DNA of 64,000 bases. It comes from Zymoseptoria tritici IPO323. Lineage: Eukaryota; Ascomycota; Dothideomycetes; Mycosphaerellales; Mycosphaerellaceae. Positions 1 to 10,345 of the stretch are shown here, one piece after another. The DNA lies in assembly GCF_000219625.1 (NCBI RefSeq), contig NC_018209.1, positions 124,001 to 188,000 on the forward strand, given 5' to 3'. How positions within the stretch are numbered: the first letter of the stretch is position 1; each line of letters opens with the position of its first letter. Made by a program: the position numbers and the translations under genes. The notes below the pieces were generated by a model. That model ran no database searches. It saw only the letters and a program-made list of their open reading frames with translations, and was not told where the DNA came from.

Positions 1-3000
1 CCCTGCAACTTCCTGACAAACTCGACGACTTCCTCCAGATTCTCCATCTCGCGCTCCAAATTCGTCCTGACCCATCCACCGACCGCATCTTCCTTCACAC
101 TCACATCCTCGAGAACCTTCCTCACAGCCTCCACTCCTCCTTTCCGCAACACCCGACCCAGCACATCACCATCAACATGCATATCCTCTTCCCGCGTTGT
201 ACTAGCGTGCATTACCACTTCATCAGCCTCACCACCGCCATTACCACCGTAGTTCTGTAGCCCAATCGGCAGCACCCGCGGCACATAGTCCATCTCTCCC
301 TCCTCCTCCGCATCAGTCGTATACGTCGGAGAAAGGTATGAATGCGGCGAGAGATCCTCGCTCCAGGAGATGAGTTTTTGTAACCACGTGAGTCGACGCC
401 AGAGGTGTTCGTCGATGAGGAGGATGCCAAAGAGGGAGCCGTCGGTCGCGCAGCCGGCGAGTTTTGGGTGGATGACTCCTGCTGGAGAGGGACCGCGGTG
501 CGTCGGTACGCTGGATGGAACGAGGCGGGTCAGGGATTTAGGAAGGGGAGCAGAGAAGAGGGTTTGTAGGGAGGTGTAGTTTCGGTTCGGAGTGGTGGTT
601 GTTTTGGGAGCGGCGAGGCCGAGGAGTTGGCTTGTTTTTGTCGTGAGGAGGGTTAGGTGGTCGATGGTGTCGATGTGCGTTGTGTAGAGTGGTGAGTTCG
701 GAGGGAGTGTGTAGTGCGATAGGGAGTTCTGGGCGACGGGGCCCATGGATATCGGAACGAGACCGGTAGGTGTGAGGTGGAGGGTAACGAGGGAGTCCTG
801 TACCGTGGAAACGACGATGATGCGACGTTGCGAGGTGTCCGTTTCGACAGTAATGTGCACGCCTGGACTGTTGAGACGATAGGCCGGACAGCGTTGATCC
901 CAACTCATTCTGTCGGAGAGTTGGTAGAGGAAGACACTGTTGCCAGAGCAGGCGACGTAGGTTTTTGAGTCGTACATGCAGATGCTGTAGACTGGGTCGC
1001 CGAATATCTTGTTGCTCATTTCGCGGACTTCTTTCACTTCCCAGTTGCGGCTGACGGGTTGGAGAAACGTGATCCGGCCTCGGTATTTGCCACTGCTGGA
1101 GACATATTGGCCGCCTACCAGAATAAAGGTATGCTTCTTGCCGTCGCTTTGTTGACGAATCGTCCACTCAAGGAGTACGTATATCCTCTCACCAGGCTGC
1201 AAGTCGTGCCGGTATGTCGGAATTTTATCCTGCATTGGGATAAAGTCGATCGTGGGAAACAGCTGTCGCTTCTCCTCAGGAGGAGCTCGAGGCTTGTCCG
1301 ATGGTAGCATTCTAACTTCCGCCCGCAACGAGGCGCAAACAAGACATCGCAAGTCTTTAGAGTAGATCAAGCGGTTCGGCGTTCCGCTCACATTCATCTG
1401 ACGTGGGATTGTGCTGATATTTTGATCCGTGGTGCTCGCCACAAGTATGTCGTCGCCGGATATCATCACCAAAGCATCTGCCATCGAGACTTCCGTAACG
1501 TCTGACAGATGAATTGACTCCGGCATCTGAGCGCAAGCAGATATGGATCCTTGTGCGAACTCCGATCGGTTTGTATCAGTGATCCAGATGTTCTCAATCG
1601 AAAGAGACTGCGGACCTTGGCCGTTCCAGGAGAGTAGACATGTGCTTGCACCGCTCATGGCCACTGCCGAGGATTGATCAGTCTTGGAAGGCATAAGTTT
1701 GACGGTGCTGTTGCCGAAGTCAATGACATGCCCATCATTAAGAAGCTCCCTCGAATCAATGTCGATGTTGAAGACGGTGATCTTGCCGTCCCGAAAACCG
1801 CATACTGCCAGCATGTCGTTGGAGTCGTCATGATTCGCAGGAGCCTTCAAAATCGCAATGTGATCGCATACAGCCGAGGGATCAACCAATGAGGGCACTG
1901 CGGTAGCAAAAAGACGTGGTTTGCCTTCGCTCTGTTTCAAGAATATAACGGCAACCTGGCGATCCTGAGTCGACGCAACAATCAAAATGTCGTTGGCGAC
2001 AGAAACTGCGGCAAGACATAGCGGTACGCCGCCGAGCGGTACAGTGACCACTTGGCAAATTTCTTCGTCGCTGTCGGCCGGCGGAATTGAGTAGCATACG
2101 ATGCTGCAAGCATCTTCGCTTTTCTCTGCGGCCACGACGACAGAGAGCTCCTCGATGATTGTTGTCGCGGTGATCTCGACATCATCGTCCAGAGTTGTCC
2201 TCAATGTGTCTTCAAAATTTGCGATGATGGTTGGAGTTGCACAGATAGTCTTGCTCGTGACCTGTATCAATCGCCCGTTCAACGTAAATCCTGCCGTCAA
2301 CGTACGCTGCCGCCAGTCGAATGCTGTCTGCTCGCTGACTTCATTGATATCCTCAGAGTCTGGATCGGCTGGCATGGACACGAGTCTGGTCGACATGGGA
2401 CTGGACAGCACCACCAGAATGCCACCCAAGCCGTTAGGAATTGTCCAAAAGTCGGTCACATTGCGCAAGCCCTCAAGCTCCAAGGACGCCAACAGATGTG
2501 CTCTTACGCCGCGCCGAAGCTCTGTGATCGTGCCATACGGCTGGCGCCCGGAAGTGACCAGACTCGTATCACCTGCCTTGTCCAGACTCTTGCTGGAGTG
2601 TAGCGCGCCCGAGCCGATCATATCGGTGACAGACGCCCAATTTGGCAAAACGTCAATCTCGTTCATCGAAGTAGCCTCCACACGGGTCATCTCCCTGATA
2701 GAACGGTAGGAAGGCCATACTCCCATAGAGACTAGCAATCCCGAGCTCGTCTCGCCGGCGACAGCAAGAATATCAGGATCTCCCTCGTCTCCGAGAGACG
2801 CAAATGCAGAGCCCACGTGACATGCGAAGTTGCCTGCTTGGCTCACAACCGTGCTCGCTGCCGGCCCTCCGATAGTCAGCAGGACGAGCAGCCCATCTTC
2901 CCGCACCAGGTAGACATGGTCCTTGATTCGAGTCGCAGATCGGGTTCGAGGAGGTTTGGCCCAGCTGACCCACAGTGGAGCTTGGCCAGAAATTCCGGGA

Positions 3001-3935
3001 TAATTTGAAGATTCGTCGATGTCTTCCACTATCTGGTCTGTGGCATGACCCGAGAGAATGTTTGCCCATTTCACAATTTTATTGCCCGTGACGAGAAGGA
3101 AGGAGGCTTCTCTTAAAGGCACGAGCAGATTAGGCACGTTTCGAGCAGAGTCAAGCGGTTGTCCAGGGTGGATCTGCGCATGCGCCGGTCCGACAGAGTG
3201 GTACCAGTCAATGCGAACGGCTTTCGTTTGGCGTTTTTCGATGACCACCAGTAGTAGTACGACGTGGTCCTCGTCATCGTCGGGAGGAACAAGGAACTCC
3301 ATAGTTTGTATTACGCCTGTGACCTGCATAGGCCGCTGAGCCGACACCGGTATCCATGTTGGTGACCGGGATTGCAGTTCGCTTTGGATCTGTTTTTTGG
3401 GTTTTGCGACGTATACAATAAGTTGGGCTTCGTTCGCTGCGACTGCGACTGCGCGGGAGGATGGGTCGACGGCAAGATGTTCTCCAGGTTGGAATAAGAC
3501 CCGATCAAAGCATGGCATTGGACATGTCTGCTGGACGAATCGGAAGCTGCCATCATGATCTGTTTCCAAGTAAACGAAGACCAGGTCATGCGAGTCCAAC
3601 GTCAAGACCAATGACTGAGGAGCAACCTCGTCCGCGCTCGGCTGACTTGAGCCTGCTTCAACCTTGACTTTCGCAAGGAAGTCGTCTTCTTTGTGATCGA
3701 ACACGGCCGCTGCTCGAATGTGCGCATCGAAATCGGTCTTGGTAGCAACATCGTGTAAATGGCCTCTCTCGCCGACTTGTTTGACACGGACGAAGTCTTC
3801 TCCGACGAACACAACATCATTGCAACGTGAGTTTCGTATGCGAACACGTAGTACCCACCGGCATGCCGAGCTCCGGACCACGGTCTTTGTGTAGACGCCG
3901 ATCCGCTTGCGCCTGACCTCATTTTCATCGGCCAT
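1..3935 (-). CDS. CPSF-A / MMS1_N family beta-propeller protein (3' end beyond window)
   Basis: One uninterrupted minus-strand frame runs from the first in-frame ATG (MADENEVRRKRIGVYTKTVV) off the left edge, giving at least 1311 codons; an in-frame stop lies upstream near 4050. The N-terminus reads like the MMS1_N domain, with RNSRCNDVVFVGEDFVRVK and then LTLDSHDLVFVYLE, propeller-type strands. The C-terminal part has CATDGSLFGILLIDEHLWRR, matching the end of the last propeller and the helical tail of CPSF-A proteins (DDB1, Rse1, Cft1, Mms1, Rik1). Members are scaffolds: DDB1/Mms1/Rik1 for cullin-4/Rtt101 ubiquitin ligases, Rse1 for SF3b, Cft1 for polyadenylation. I favour the filamentous-fungal Mms1/'thermotolerance' branch because of the N-terminal domain and the length, but cannot exclude another paralogue. 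No introns are needed. The stop codon should lie a short distance left of the window. Confidence 0.8.
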   Translation of the reverse strand, partial: MADENEVRRKRIGVYTKTVVRSSACRWVLRVRIRNSRCNDVVFVGEDFVRVKQVGERGHLHDVATKTDFDAHIRAAAVFDHKEDDFLAKVKVEAGSSQPSADEVAPQSLVLTLDSHDLVFVYLETDHDGSFRFVQQTCPMPCFDRVLFQPGEHLAVDPSSRAVAVAANEAQLIVYVAKPKKQIQSELQSRSPTWIPVSAQRPMQVTGVIQTMEFLVPPDDDEDHVVLLLVVIEKRQTKAVRIDWYHSVGPAHAQIHPGQPLDSARNVPNLLVPLREASFLLVTGNKIVKWANILSGHATDQIVEDIDESSNYPGISGQAPLWVSWAKPPRTRSATRIKDHVYLVREDGLLVLLTIGGPAASTVVSQAGNFACHVGSAFASLGDEGDPDILAVAGETSSGLLVSMGVWPSYRSIREMTRVEATSMNEIDVLPNWASVTDMIGSGALHSSKSLDKAGDTSLVTSGRQPYGTITELRRGVRAHLLASLELEGLRNVTDFWTIPNGLGGILVVLSSPMSTRLVSMPADPDSEDINEVSEQTAFDWRQRTLTAGFTLNGRLIQVTSKTICATPTIIANFEDTLRTTLDDDVEITATTIIEELSVVVAAEKSEDACSIVCYSIPPADSDEEICQVVTVPLGGVPLCLAAVSVANDILIVASTQDRQVAVIFLKQSEGKPRLFATAVPSLVDPSAVCDHIAILKAPANHDDSNDMLAVCGFRDGKITVFNIDIDSRELLNDGHVIDFGNSTVKLMPSKTDQSSAVAMSGASTCLLSWNGQGPQSLSIENIWITDTNRSEFAQGSISACAQMPESIHLSDVTEVSMADALVMISGDDILVASTTDQNISTIPRQMNVSGTPNRLIYSKDLRCLVCASLRAEVRMLPSDKPRAPPEEKRQLFPTIDFIPMQDKIPTYRHDLQPGERIYVLLEWTIRQQSDGKKHTFILVGGQYVSSSGKYRGRITFLQPVSRNWEVKEVREMSNKIFGDPVYSICMYDSKTYVACSGNSVFLYQLSDRMSWDQRCPAYRLNSPGVHITVETDTSQRRIIVVSTVQDSLVTLHLTPTGLVPISMGPVAQNSLSHYTLPPNSPLYTTHIDTIDHLTLLTTKTSQLLGLAAPKTTTTPNRNYTSLQTLFSAPLPKSLTRLVPSSVPTHRGPSPAGVIHPKLAGCATDGSLFGILLIDEHLWRRLTWLQKLISWSEDLSPHSYLSPTYTTDAEEEGEMDYVPRVLPIGLQNYGGNGGGEADEVVMHASTTREEDMHVDGDVLGRVLRKGGVEAVRKVLEDVSVKEDAVGGWVRTNLEREMENLEEVVEFVRKLQ

Positions 3936-5202
3936 GACGTTGACGTCGCCTTCCGGGATGGATGCGATAATCGGGATGCTGGATAGGAATATCTCCTTTT
4001 CGCTCACGGCAGCTGGAACCTCGTTCAAATGTCCAGAAGGCTCCTCGGGCTACAAGTCGGTCAACGGCGCGGCCGTGTCGCAATGGCTCGATGCTGGTCT
4101 GATCACATTCGCTCGTGCACATAGCCGCAAATAGGTCAAAATCGAGCCAAAGTATTTCCGCGAGAACTGTCAATGATGAAGGATTGAGCCCCTGTCGGCT
4201 GGGAGCAGTACAAGCGAGGATTTTATCAAGGGAATGCTTGCGAGCGTACGGTCGAGATAGTTATAGCGGCGGTCTCGCAGACAAGGACTGTACCTTAGGT
4301 CGTGATACAGCGCACAGCAATCAATAGGCAGCCGGCACTTGCTGTGCCGTATCAGATTTATCGCCGACAGCGAGCAATGTTGTCGTCGTGCCCTGGTTCC
4401 AGCCACACGGTTCCGTAGCCCTGTGGGGCGCCTCCTGGGAGGCCCGGCGATGCAGTGTGACCACAATATGTTGATCGATGGGAAGTGGAGTAGATCTGGG
4501 AGAGGAGTCACTCTTCCGTGGCTCGCAAATCGTGCTCACGCCTTGCCAAGCGTCGGATTACGATTTACCAATCACACCCGTGGCTGGTTCCAGGCATTCG
4601 TCAAGTATGCGGACCTAGGCTTCAACGTGCATTAATGGCGTGTTCGCGGCAGGGATGGGATCAGGGCAATGGCGCGGATCAATCTGATCCGTCGTTTGGT
4701 GATGTTCTTGGTGGCATGTACTGTACTGGCCGACTGCCGATGTGAATCCAAGCGAGAGACACCCGACTCTCAGCACCGCTAGTGAGCCTCGATGATTTTG
4801 AACGGACGTCGATGGATGTTGATGTCTCGCGTAGAGGTGAGGTGAGGTTGATGACGGGACTTTCGTATCGGAGCACAAATGATCCGGCTTCCACGCCGAA
4901 ATTCCTGTACTATTTTCTCCCTCGAGATTGATTGTTATAGGTCGTTCACGCACGCACGCACGCACGCACGCAAACAGGCCCGGTGAACACGTCAGACGAA
5001 CCGGCTGCGGTGCATTGCCCGGGTTAGGCAGTTGAATAGACGAGTCTGTCTTCGTCATTGGCGGGAAAAGACATGCGCGACATCACAATCTCCTGCCTGC
5101 TTCGCCTGACGTTGCCGCCAAGTACCTACCTTACTCCTTCAAGGTCGATGGGTAAAACAGACTCGTTGTTGAACCAGTCAGCTCCGTGGAGCTGAAGACT
5201 CC
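3936..5202. other. Intergenic, divergent 5' flanks
   Basis: This stretch separates the divergently transcribed CPSF-A-like and TBC-GAP genes and should hold both promoters. The only structure I see is a CGCA microsatellite at 4947-4972. No open frame here looks coding. Frames upstream of the CPSF-A start stay open to about 4050, so a slightly longer 5' end reached through an intron is possible. Confidence 0.6.
4947..4972. repeat. (CGCA)n microsatellite
   Basis: About six perfect tandem copies of the tetranucleotide CGCA sit in the intergenic region, roughly 230 bases upstream of the TBC-GAP start. Confidence 0.9.
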
Positions 5203-6711
5203 ATGGCGGCTTCGGCATCTGCATCCTCCTCCCTGAAGTGGAGTGGCAGCCGCATCGCTTCCCAAGGACCGACCGAGACAGCGCCGCTCTCCGCATCCCC
5301 AGCATACAGCAAGAAGACATTCTCAGCAGACGAACAACAGAAAGTTGCGGCCATCCAGGAGGCATGTCGGAAACACGACCTCGACGTACTCGCTGAGCTT
5401 GCATCTACCAACGGAGGACTTGTGGACGACCAAGTCCGCCGCATAGCATGTACTACACGATCAACGATTGCAGCCTCGTATTTCCCCTGGCTAACAACAT
5501 CTCCCAGGGCCCTTGTTGCTGGGATGTGACTCTAGTCGGCACGGATGGAACGTTGAGTGGGATGTTCTCCCAGTCCACCGTGATGAGGAACAAGTGGAGC
5601 TCGACGTCCATCGCTCATTCGTGTACTACCCAGAAAGTGCAGCACATCCTGTCCATCCCGCCTCGAGACCTGCATCGCTGACCGCCGTTTAGACGAGTCT
5701 GACACTCGCATGACAGCTCGCAAACGAGAGCTCTCCAATGTCATCACAGCAGTCCTACGTCAACATCCCATCCTCTGCTATTTCCAAGGCTATCACGACA
5801 TCATCCAAGTCCTGCTGCTCGTCCTGGGAGCCGAAGCCGCAGGCCCGGCAGCTGTCCGGCTGTCATTGCTGCGCATTCGCGATTTCATGCTTCCGACTCT
5901 AACCGGCGCTGAGGCCCATCTCCACCTTCTACCCGCGATACTCTACAACGCGGACGAAGAGCTTTACCGACACCTCTCCGGGGCCACGAAACCGACGCCA
6001 TTCTTCGCTCTTGCTGCGACACTAACGCTGTACGCGCACGACATCGAAGAGTATGGCGATATCGCACGCCTGTTCGACTACCTTCTCGCCAGCGAAGCCG
6101 CTGCACCGGTCTACCTCTTTGCTACCGTACGTCGCATCTATTCCTATCAACCGCATACAGACATGCATCTAACGAAACATCAGATCATCCTCTCCCGTAA
6201 AACCGAACTCCTCAAAATCGACCACGATGAACCCGAAATGCTCCACTCCATCCTCTCCAAACTCCCCAAACCCCTCAACCTCGAGTCCCTCATCCAATCC
6301 ACCCGCACGCTCTTCACCTCCTATCCTCCTACTCGCCTCCCAAATCGTGTATGGCGAAACATCAGCGCGAACAGCGTCCTCAAAACCACACAGTCCCGTT
6401 CGCATCTCGCGACACAGACCCTGCAAGACGGAGAGCGATATTTCCACCTCCACGCCACTGAGATCGCGCGGGCTGATCGGATGAATGAACTTCGTCAGTG
6501 CGTCCGGACGTTGGCGTGGAAGTACAGACGCCCGGTAAAGTGGACCGGCGCGGCAGTAATGATTGCCGTCGTGGCGTTGTACTTTGGTGGATCGAATGGC
6601 GCAGCAGGCAGTGGGAGCAGTGCTGCAGCGGCATTGCGGACCTGGAGTCTCACGGCATTGAAGCAGGGTTTGCGAATGCTGGAGGGACTGGCAGGATTTC
6701 GAGAGGGATGA
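5203..6711 (+). CDS. TBC-domain Rab GTPase-activating protein, Gyp8/TBC1D20 type
   Basis: Four exons: 5203-5449, 5508-5636, 5693-6126 and 6184-6711 (445 aa). Introns are 58, 56 and 57 nt with GT...AG ends. The joins rebuild TBC1D20-like text: RRIA|WPLLLG, then DVLPVHRDEEQVELDVHRSF, YYPE|NESDTRMTARKRELS, then QHPILCYFQGYHDIIQVLLL, and YLFAT|IILSRKTELL. The IxxDxxR arginine-finger region (LDVHRSF) and the YFQGYHD glutamine finger are both present, so catalysis looks intact. A hydrophobic stretch near residues 385-405 (AAVMIAVVALYFGG) should be the C-terminal anchor typical of Gyp8/TBC1D20, which act at the ER on Rab1/Ypt1-class GTPases. The third intron is a multiple of three and stop-free, so a naive ORF would read through it. 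The start is the first ATG in frame. Confidence 0.85.
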
Positions 6712-7176
6712 AGTTGAGGTTACGCGCGCGTTGTGGTTTGGGAGTGCGAGGGAGAGACGGTCCGGTCGCTCCGGTTTGTGACATATTGCACGAGTTTTGT
6801 GCCGTGGTATTGCGACAGTCGACAAATTTTCGACGGCGGCTAGGAAGACAGTGGCACGGCAGACGCGGAACGTGGGACTGGGACTGAAAGGAGATGAATG
6901 CACTGTACGGCACTTGAGCCCTTGGGCGAATTCTGTCACACGGTCACAGCAGGAGGGAAATGACAAAGCCGGCGGCACAGACGATACACATCACTCACCG
7001 CTATTGTAGATCCAACATAGTGGATGAACCATGAGCTCGACAGGAACACCACATCAGGATCCACCATAGAACTATTCTGTCAGTTTTGATTCACCGACTC
7101 GTCATTCATACATGTAAAGTCGCACAGCACAACACGCATCCACCCCGCGTCACACACACCGCAGATCAAACCCACG
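6712..7176. other. Intergenic, convergent 3' flanks
   Basis: This lies between the stop codons of the TBC-GAP (+) and the PI 4-kinase (-) genes and should hold both 3'UTRs and polyadenylation regions. I see no coding signal or repeat beyond a short CA run near 7147-7160. Confidence 0.6.
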
Positions 7177-9468
7177 CTAACACCAACTGAACACCGGCGC
7201 CTTGCTCTTCACAACCTCCAGACGCTCCACAATGACTCTGCGCATACTTCCCTCACTCGTCGCCGCAGCACCATAGCCCAAATCCCCATCATCGTCGTAC
7301 CCCAGACTCGCTCTCCGTGATGAAGAGCCGAAACTGAGACTAAATCTTCGACTCCGTGGTTGCGAAGAGGAGTGCTGCCAAGGTGTGGAGCGGGAGAGGT
7401 CATGGCTCATTCGACTGCGGTTCGTTTGGGAGCGTCGGGCGGTGGGGCGTTTGGAAGGTGTGGTTTGAGATGCGATGTCGTTGGGGTCGAGAGATTCTTT
7501 GATTGTGGAGGACGTATCGATGTTGTCGTCGGCAGAGTCGTGGCGGGGATTGTTGAAGCGGTTGGGGTTGCCGGCTGGGAGGGAAGAAGTGGTCAAGCCG
7601 AGGAGGTCGCCGTTGGGAATGGATGGCGAGGGATGCGCGCCTGAAATGTCCATCTCTTCGTCCTCTTCGACCACGCGGCGTGTAGGAGTAGCGTAATGCT
7701 GTGTACGTTTCTGCGCGGCAGCAACTTCCATGGCCGCAGCATGGCGCCGCATCTCTTCCGATGCTCGAGGGAGATGAACTGCGACGGGTATGTCGACAAT
7801 GTCATCCCAGACATGCACGCGATTCCGACGGGTGAGTTCGAGTGGACCATGGTCGGAAGTCTTGAGGGTCTCGACGACATTCCAGGCCTGGCCTTTCATG
7901 ACGGCCATTTGCCGCGCGAACATTTTCTCTTGAAAATCGGCATCGATTTCGAAGCAGCGGCGGAGTTTGATTTGAGTGTCACTCCACCATTCTTTGGATG
8001 TGAGGAGAGGTAGGAAATGGCGTTTGGTCTTTTCTGAGAAGGGGCGTCCGATCATGCTCACGGGCATGAAGAGCCAGCCGAATGGATAGCTTCGCCAGGC
8101 ATCTGGATGCTTCCAAGGCCAGGAGAGACTGTTATCGATGGCGCCAATCCGTGGTATTGAGCCTCCTCCGTCTTTTGCTGGAACGGGCGTCATGGTATCT
8201 TCCCTTCGATTGTATCCGTCCTGACCGTCTGATGGCGGCTCCTTGACGATCGAAACGTTTCCGCCCTTATCCACTCTGATCATCCAATTGTCTGTTCCTC
8301 GATCTGTATTTCGCATGATGTAATCCAAAATTACCAACTTCTCCAACTCCTCCCTGAAACTCTGTTGCAGCTCTTCTGTCCAGTACTCTGTCGGTCTTCT
8401 GCCTCGACCACCTGCCAATCCTTCCGCTTCATCGTCACTGTCATAGTCTCCAGTGGCTGCGGGAGCCGTACTGGATCGACTTGGTCTGCATGTATTATCC
8501 CATCTCCCTTTCGCCCGTTTCTGTGATGGAACATCTTGAAAGCCGCTCTGTTGGTCCGGCCATGGATGCTCCCTGAAGAAGTCGGTGGCGCCCTTGTACC
8601 CTTTGAGAAACACCTGCAACGACCCAAGCTTCTCTGGAAACGGCCGCTTCTTCCGATAGAACGCCCTTCTGTCTATCCAGTCGTAGTGAAAGCTCTTACT
8701 GCTCAGTCCGATGACGTCTGTATACGGCACCAAGTTGGTCCGTAGTTGGCAGTCCAGCACATACGCAGCAGCTTCCGAGACATAGCTCAAGTTCGGAATG
8801 AGCATTGCTCGACCAAATGCGAACGGAAACAAGTTCCGGTGTATCCACTTCGTCCACTTCGGATTCTTGCTCGCGTACGGTTCCTCGTCCTTTGGCTTGA
8901 ACACACCGACCACTTTCCCTCCACTGTTTCGTGCAAAGTAGGACCCACTACTACCTTGTGCAATCAACGTAGGGTGCAGACCCAGCTCAATGGCTACTCG
9001 TACGCTCTCAACAAGATCGTCAAATTCCAGCTTCGACATAGCTTCCGGTCCGTCCTCGTATCCATTCTCCAGCACCTCCTTCGTCGCAGGTCGAATCCAG
9101 TCCGGCGCCTGAAAGACTGAATGATGAATCTCCAACTGCTCCTCCTCTGTGCTCTTTCCCTTGACCTTCCTGCGGGTAAACTTCTCTTTGATCTCGTCCG
9201 CCCATCGTTCTAGCCGCGCGTTGATCGCTTTGATGTCGACTTTACTATTCGCTCGTCTTCGTTGAGGTATATGTGAACTGCTCGAAGTCCTCATCGTCTC
9301 GAGCCGGCGAGGCTGTGAGGAGGCATAGTCGGCGCCTGGGGAGGAAAGCGCGATTCGAGAGTCGGTGAATGGATCATCCTCGTTCTCGGAGTAGTCTCGC
9401 TCCTCCTCTTCCTCTTCTGCCTGGGCGATTCGAGCATAGCCGGATGCCACGGGGCGTTTGGAGGGCAT
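7177..9468 (-). CDS. LSB6: Type II phosphatidylinositol 4-kinase (LSB6-like)
   Basis: Single exon, 763 aa, starting at ATG (MPSKRPVASGYARIAQAEEE). Family landmarks in order: an acidic, Ser-rich N-terminus; the nucleotide-binding loop with GSSGSYFARNSGGKVVGVFK, whose final Lys is the expected ATP contact; AMLIPNLSYVSEAAAY; the catalytic loop DYIMRNTDRGTDNWMI; and the metal-binding IGAIDNSLSWPWKHPDAWRS. A long low-complexity Ser/Arg-rich tail follows. Type II PI4Ks make PI4P from phosphatidylinositol on Golgi, endosomal, vacuolar and plasma membranes. The yeast family palmitoylates a CCPCC motif; I do not see that motif here. There is an inserted acidic segment (YDSDDEAEG) between the lobes. 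The enzyme core looks complete. Confidence 0.93.
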   Translation of the reverse strand: MPSKRPVASGYARIAQAEEEEEERDYSENEDDPFTDSRIALSSPGADYASSQPRRLETMRTSSSSHIPQRRRANSKVDIKAINARLERWADEIKEKFTRRKVKGKSTEEEQLEIHHSVFQAPDWIRPATKEVLENGYEDGPEAMSKLEFDDLVESVRVAIELGLHPTLIAQGSSGSYFARNSGGKVVGVFKPKDEEPYASKNPKWTKWIHRNLFPFAFGRAMLIPNLSYVSEAAAYVLDCQLRTNLVPYTDVIGLSSKSFHYDWIDRRAFYRKKRPFPEKLGSLQVFLKGYKGATDFFREHPWPDQQSGFQDVPSQKRAKGRWDNTCRPSRSSTAPAATGDYDSDDEAEGLAGGRGRRPTEYWTEELQQSFREELEKLVILDYIMRNTDRGTDNWMIRVDKGGNVSIVKEPPSDGQDGYNRREDTMTPVPAKDGGGSIPRIGAIDNSLSWPWKHPDAWRSYPFGWLFMPVSMIGRPFSEKTKRHFLPLLTSKEWWSDTQIKLRRCFEIDADFQEKMFARQMAVMKGQAWNVVETLKTSDHGPLELTRRNRVHVWDDIVDIPVAVHLPRASEEMRRHAAAMEVAAAQKRTQHYATPTRRVVEEDEEMDISGAHPSPSIPNGDLLGLTTSSLPAGNPNRFNNPRHDSADDNIDTSSTIKESLDPNDIASQTTPSKRPTARRSQTNRSRMSHDLSRSTPWQHSSSQPRSRRFSLSFGSSSRRASLGYDDDGDLGYGAAATSEGSMRRVIVERLEVVKSKAPVFSWC

Positions 9469-10345
9469 GATGGAGGGAACAGAGGTACTGGCATGCGGCT
9501 TTATTGTCCGGGCATGATCGTTGTGGGAGTCTGCAAGGTCTCATAGGGCAGTCAAGGTTGAAGGTTATGGCTTCAGAGGGGCTCCATGTCTTTAAAGTTT
9601 GCCTAGTAGAGGCTCGGCGGGTGAAGATCTCGGGAAGAAAGAACACGCGAATGAGCGCTCTCCTAAATCAGCATTGCCCAGATCAGGATATCCGATCTGT
9701 TTGTTAATGGTCCCGTCTTTCTCAACGTCGTCCATTGCAGCTCATCAGTCGAGATGTCCTGCGACCGGCAAGAGATTCGCGATGAGACTTTTGTTGAGCG
9801 CTCATCAATATTTCATTGAACTTCAGCCAATTTGATGTAGCCTCGGGGCGGGACTTCAATCGACTCCGAGCCGGCGAGCTAAGATAACAGCTATCGAAAA
9901 TGTTGATGAATGTCTGGAGCAAGAGCTTGTCAGTCGAAGGGATGAGCAGTATACGAACGACGAATGACCTCCTCCTGGCAATGACCGATCGGCTCACCTA
10001 TACAGTAATGGACACCATTCACAACCACAACTCATCAAATTGTCCAATCTCGCGCGTGTCATTTCATTCATATTGGCGCTAGCAGCCCCTAGTTTATCTT
10101 ATCGGTGCCCGTACGCATACTGGACCTGTCTGTTTTCTTGGATGCGACATCATTTGCGACCATCCATTGACGACTCTCGATTCATCAACTGAACTCCTCC
10201 CATCAATGTAATACTAATAGCTCGTCTTCTGTTCAGTTCCCTCCACCTCTGCCGCCGCACCTCCCCTCCCTGCCTGCCTGCACGCGACTCGCAGAAACAT
10301 CCGACTTCCACGCGCACGCTGCGATAACATCTCCTTCACCCTTCG
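9469..10345. other. Intergenic, shared divergent promoter (PI4K / GATA factor)
   Basis: Divergent spacer. It contains GATA-type binding sequences (9882-9887 and 10093-10103, listed separately) that fit nitrogen-type control of the GATA-factor gene. I see no coding frame. Confidence 0.6.
10093..10103 (-). promoter_or_regulatory. Paired GATA-factor binding sites upstream of the areB-like gene
   Basis: TTTATCTTATC on the plus strand reads GATAAGATAAA on the minus strand, two adjacent matches to the fungal HGATAR site, about 245 bases upstream of the GATA-factor ATG. A further AGATAA is at 9882-9887. Tandem sites of this kind are used by AreA/AreB factors, so auto- or cross-regulation is a reasonable inference. 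Confidence 0.45.

Noticed and set aside
538..1167. 209-codon minus-strand open frame
   Set aside because: It is in a different phase from the continuous CPSF-A-like frame that covers the same bases and has family motifs.
6169..6978. 269-codon minus-strand open frame
   Set aside because: Antisense to the last exon of the TBC-GAP gene. No domain, and the composition is typical of a shadow frame.
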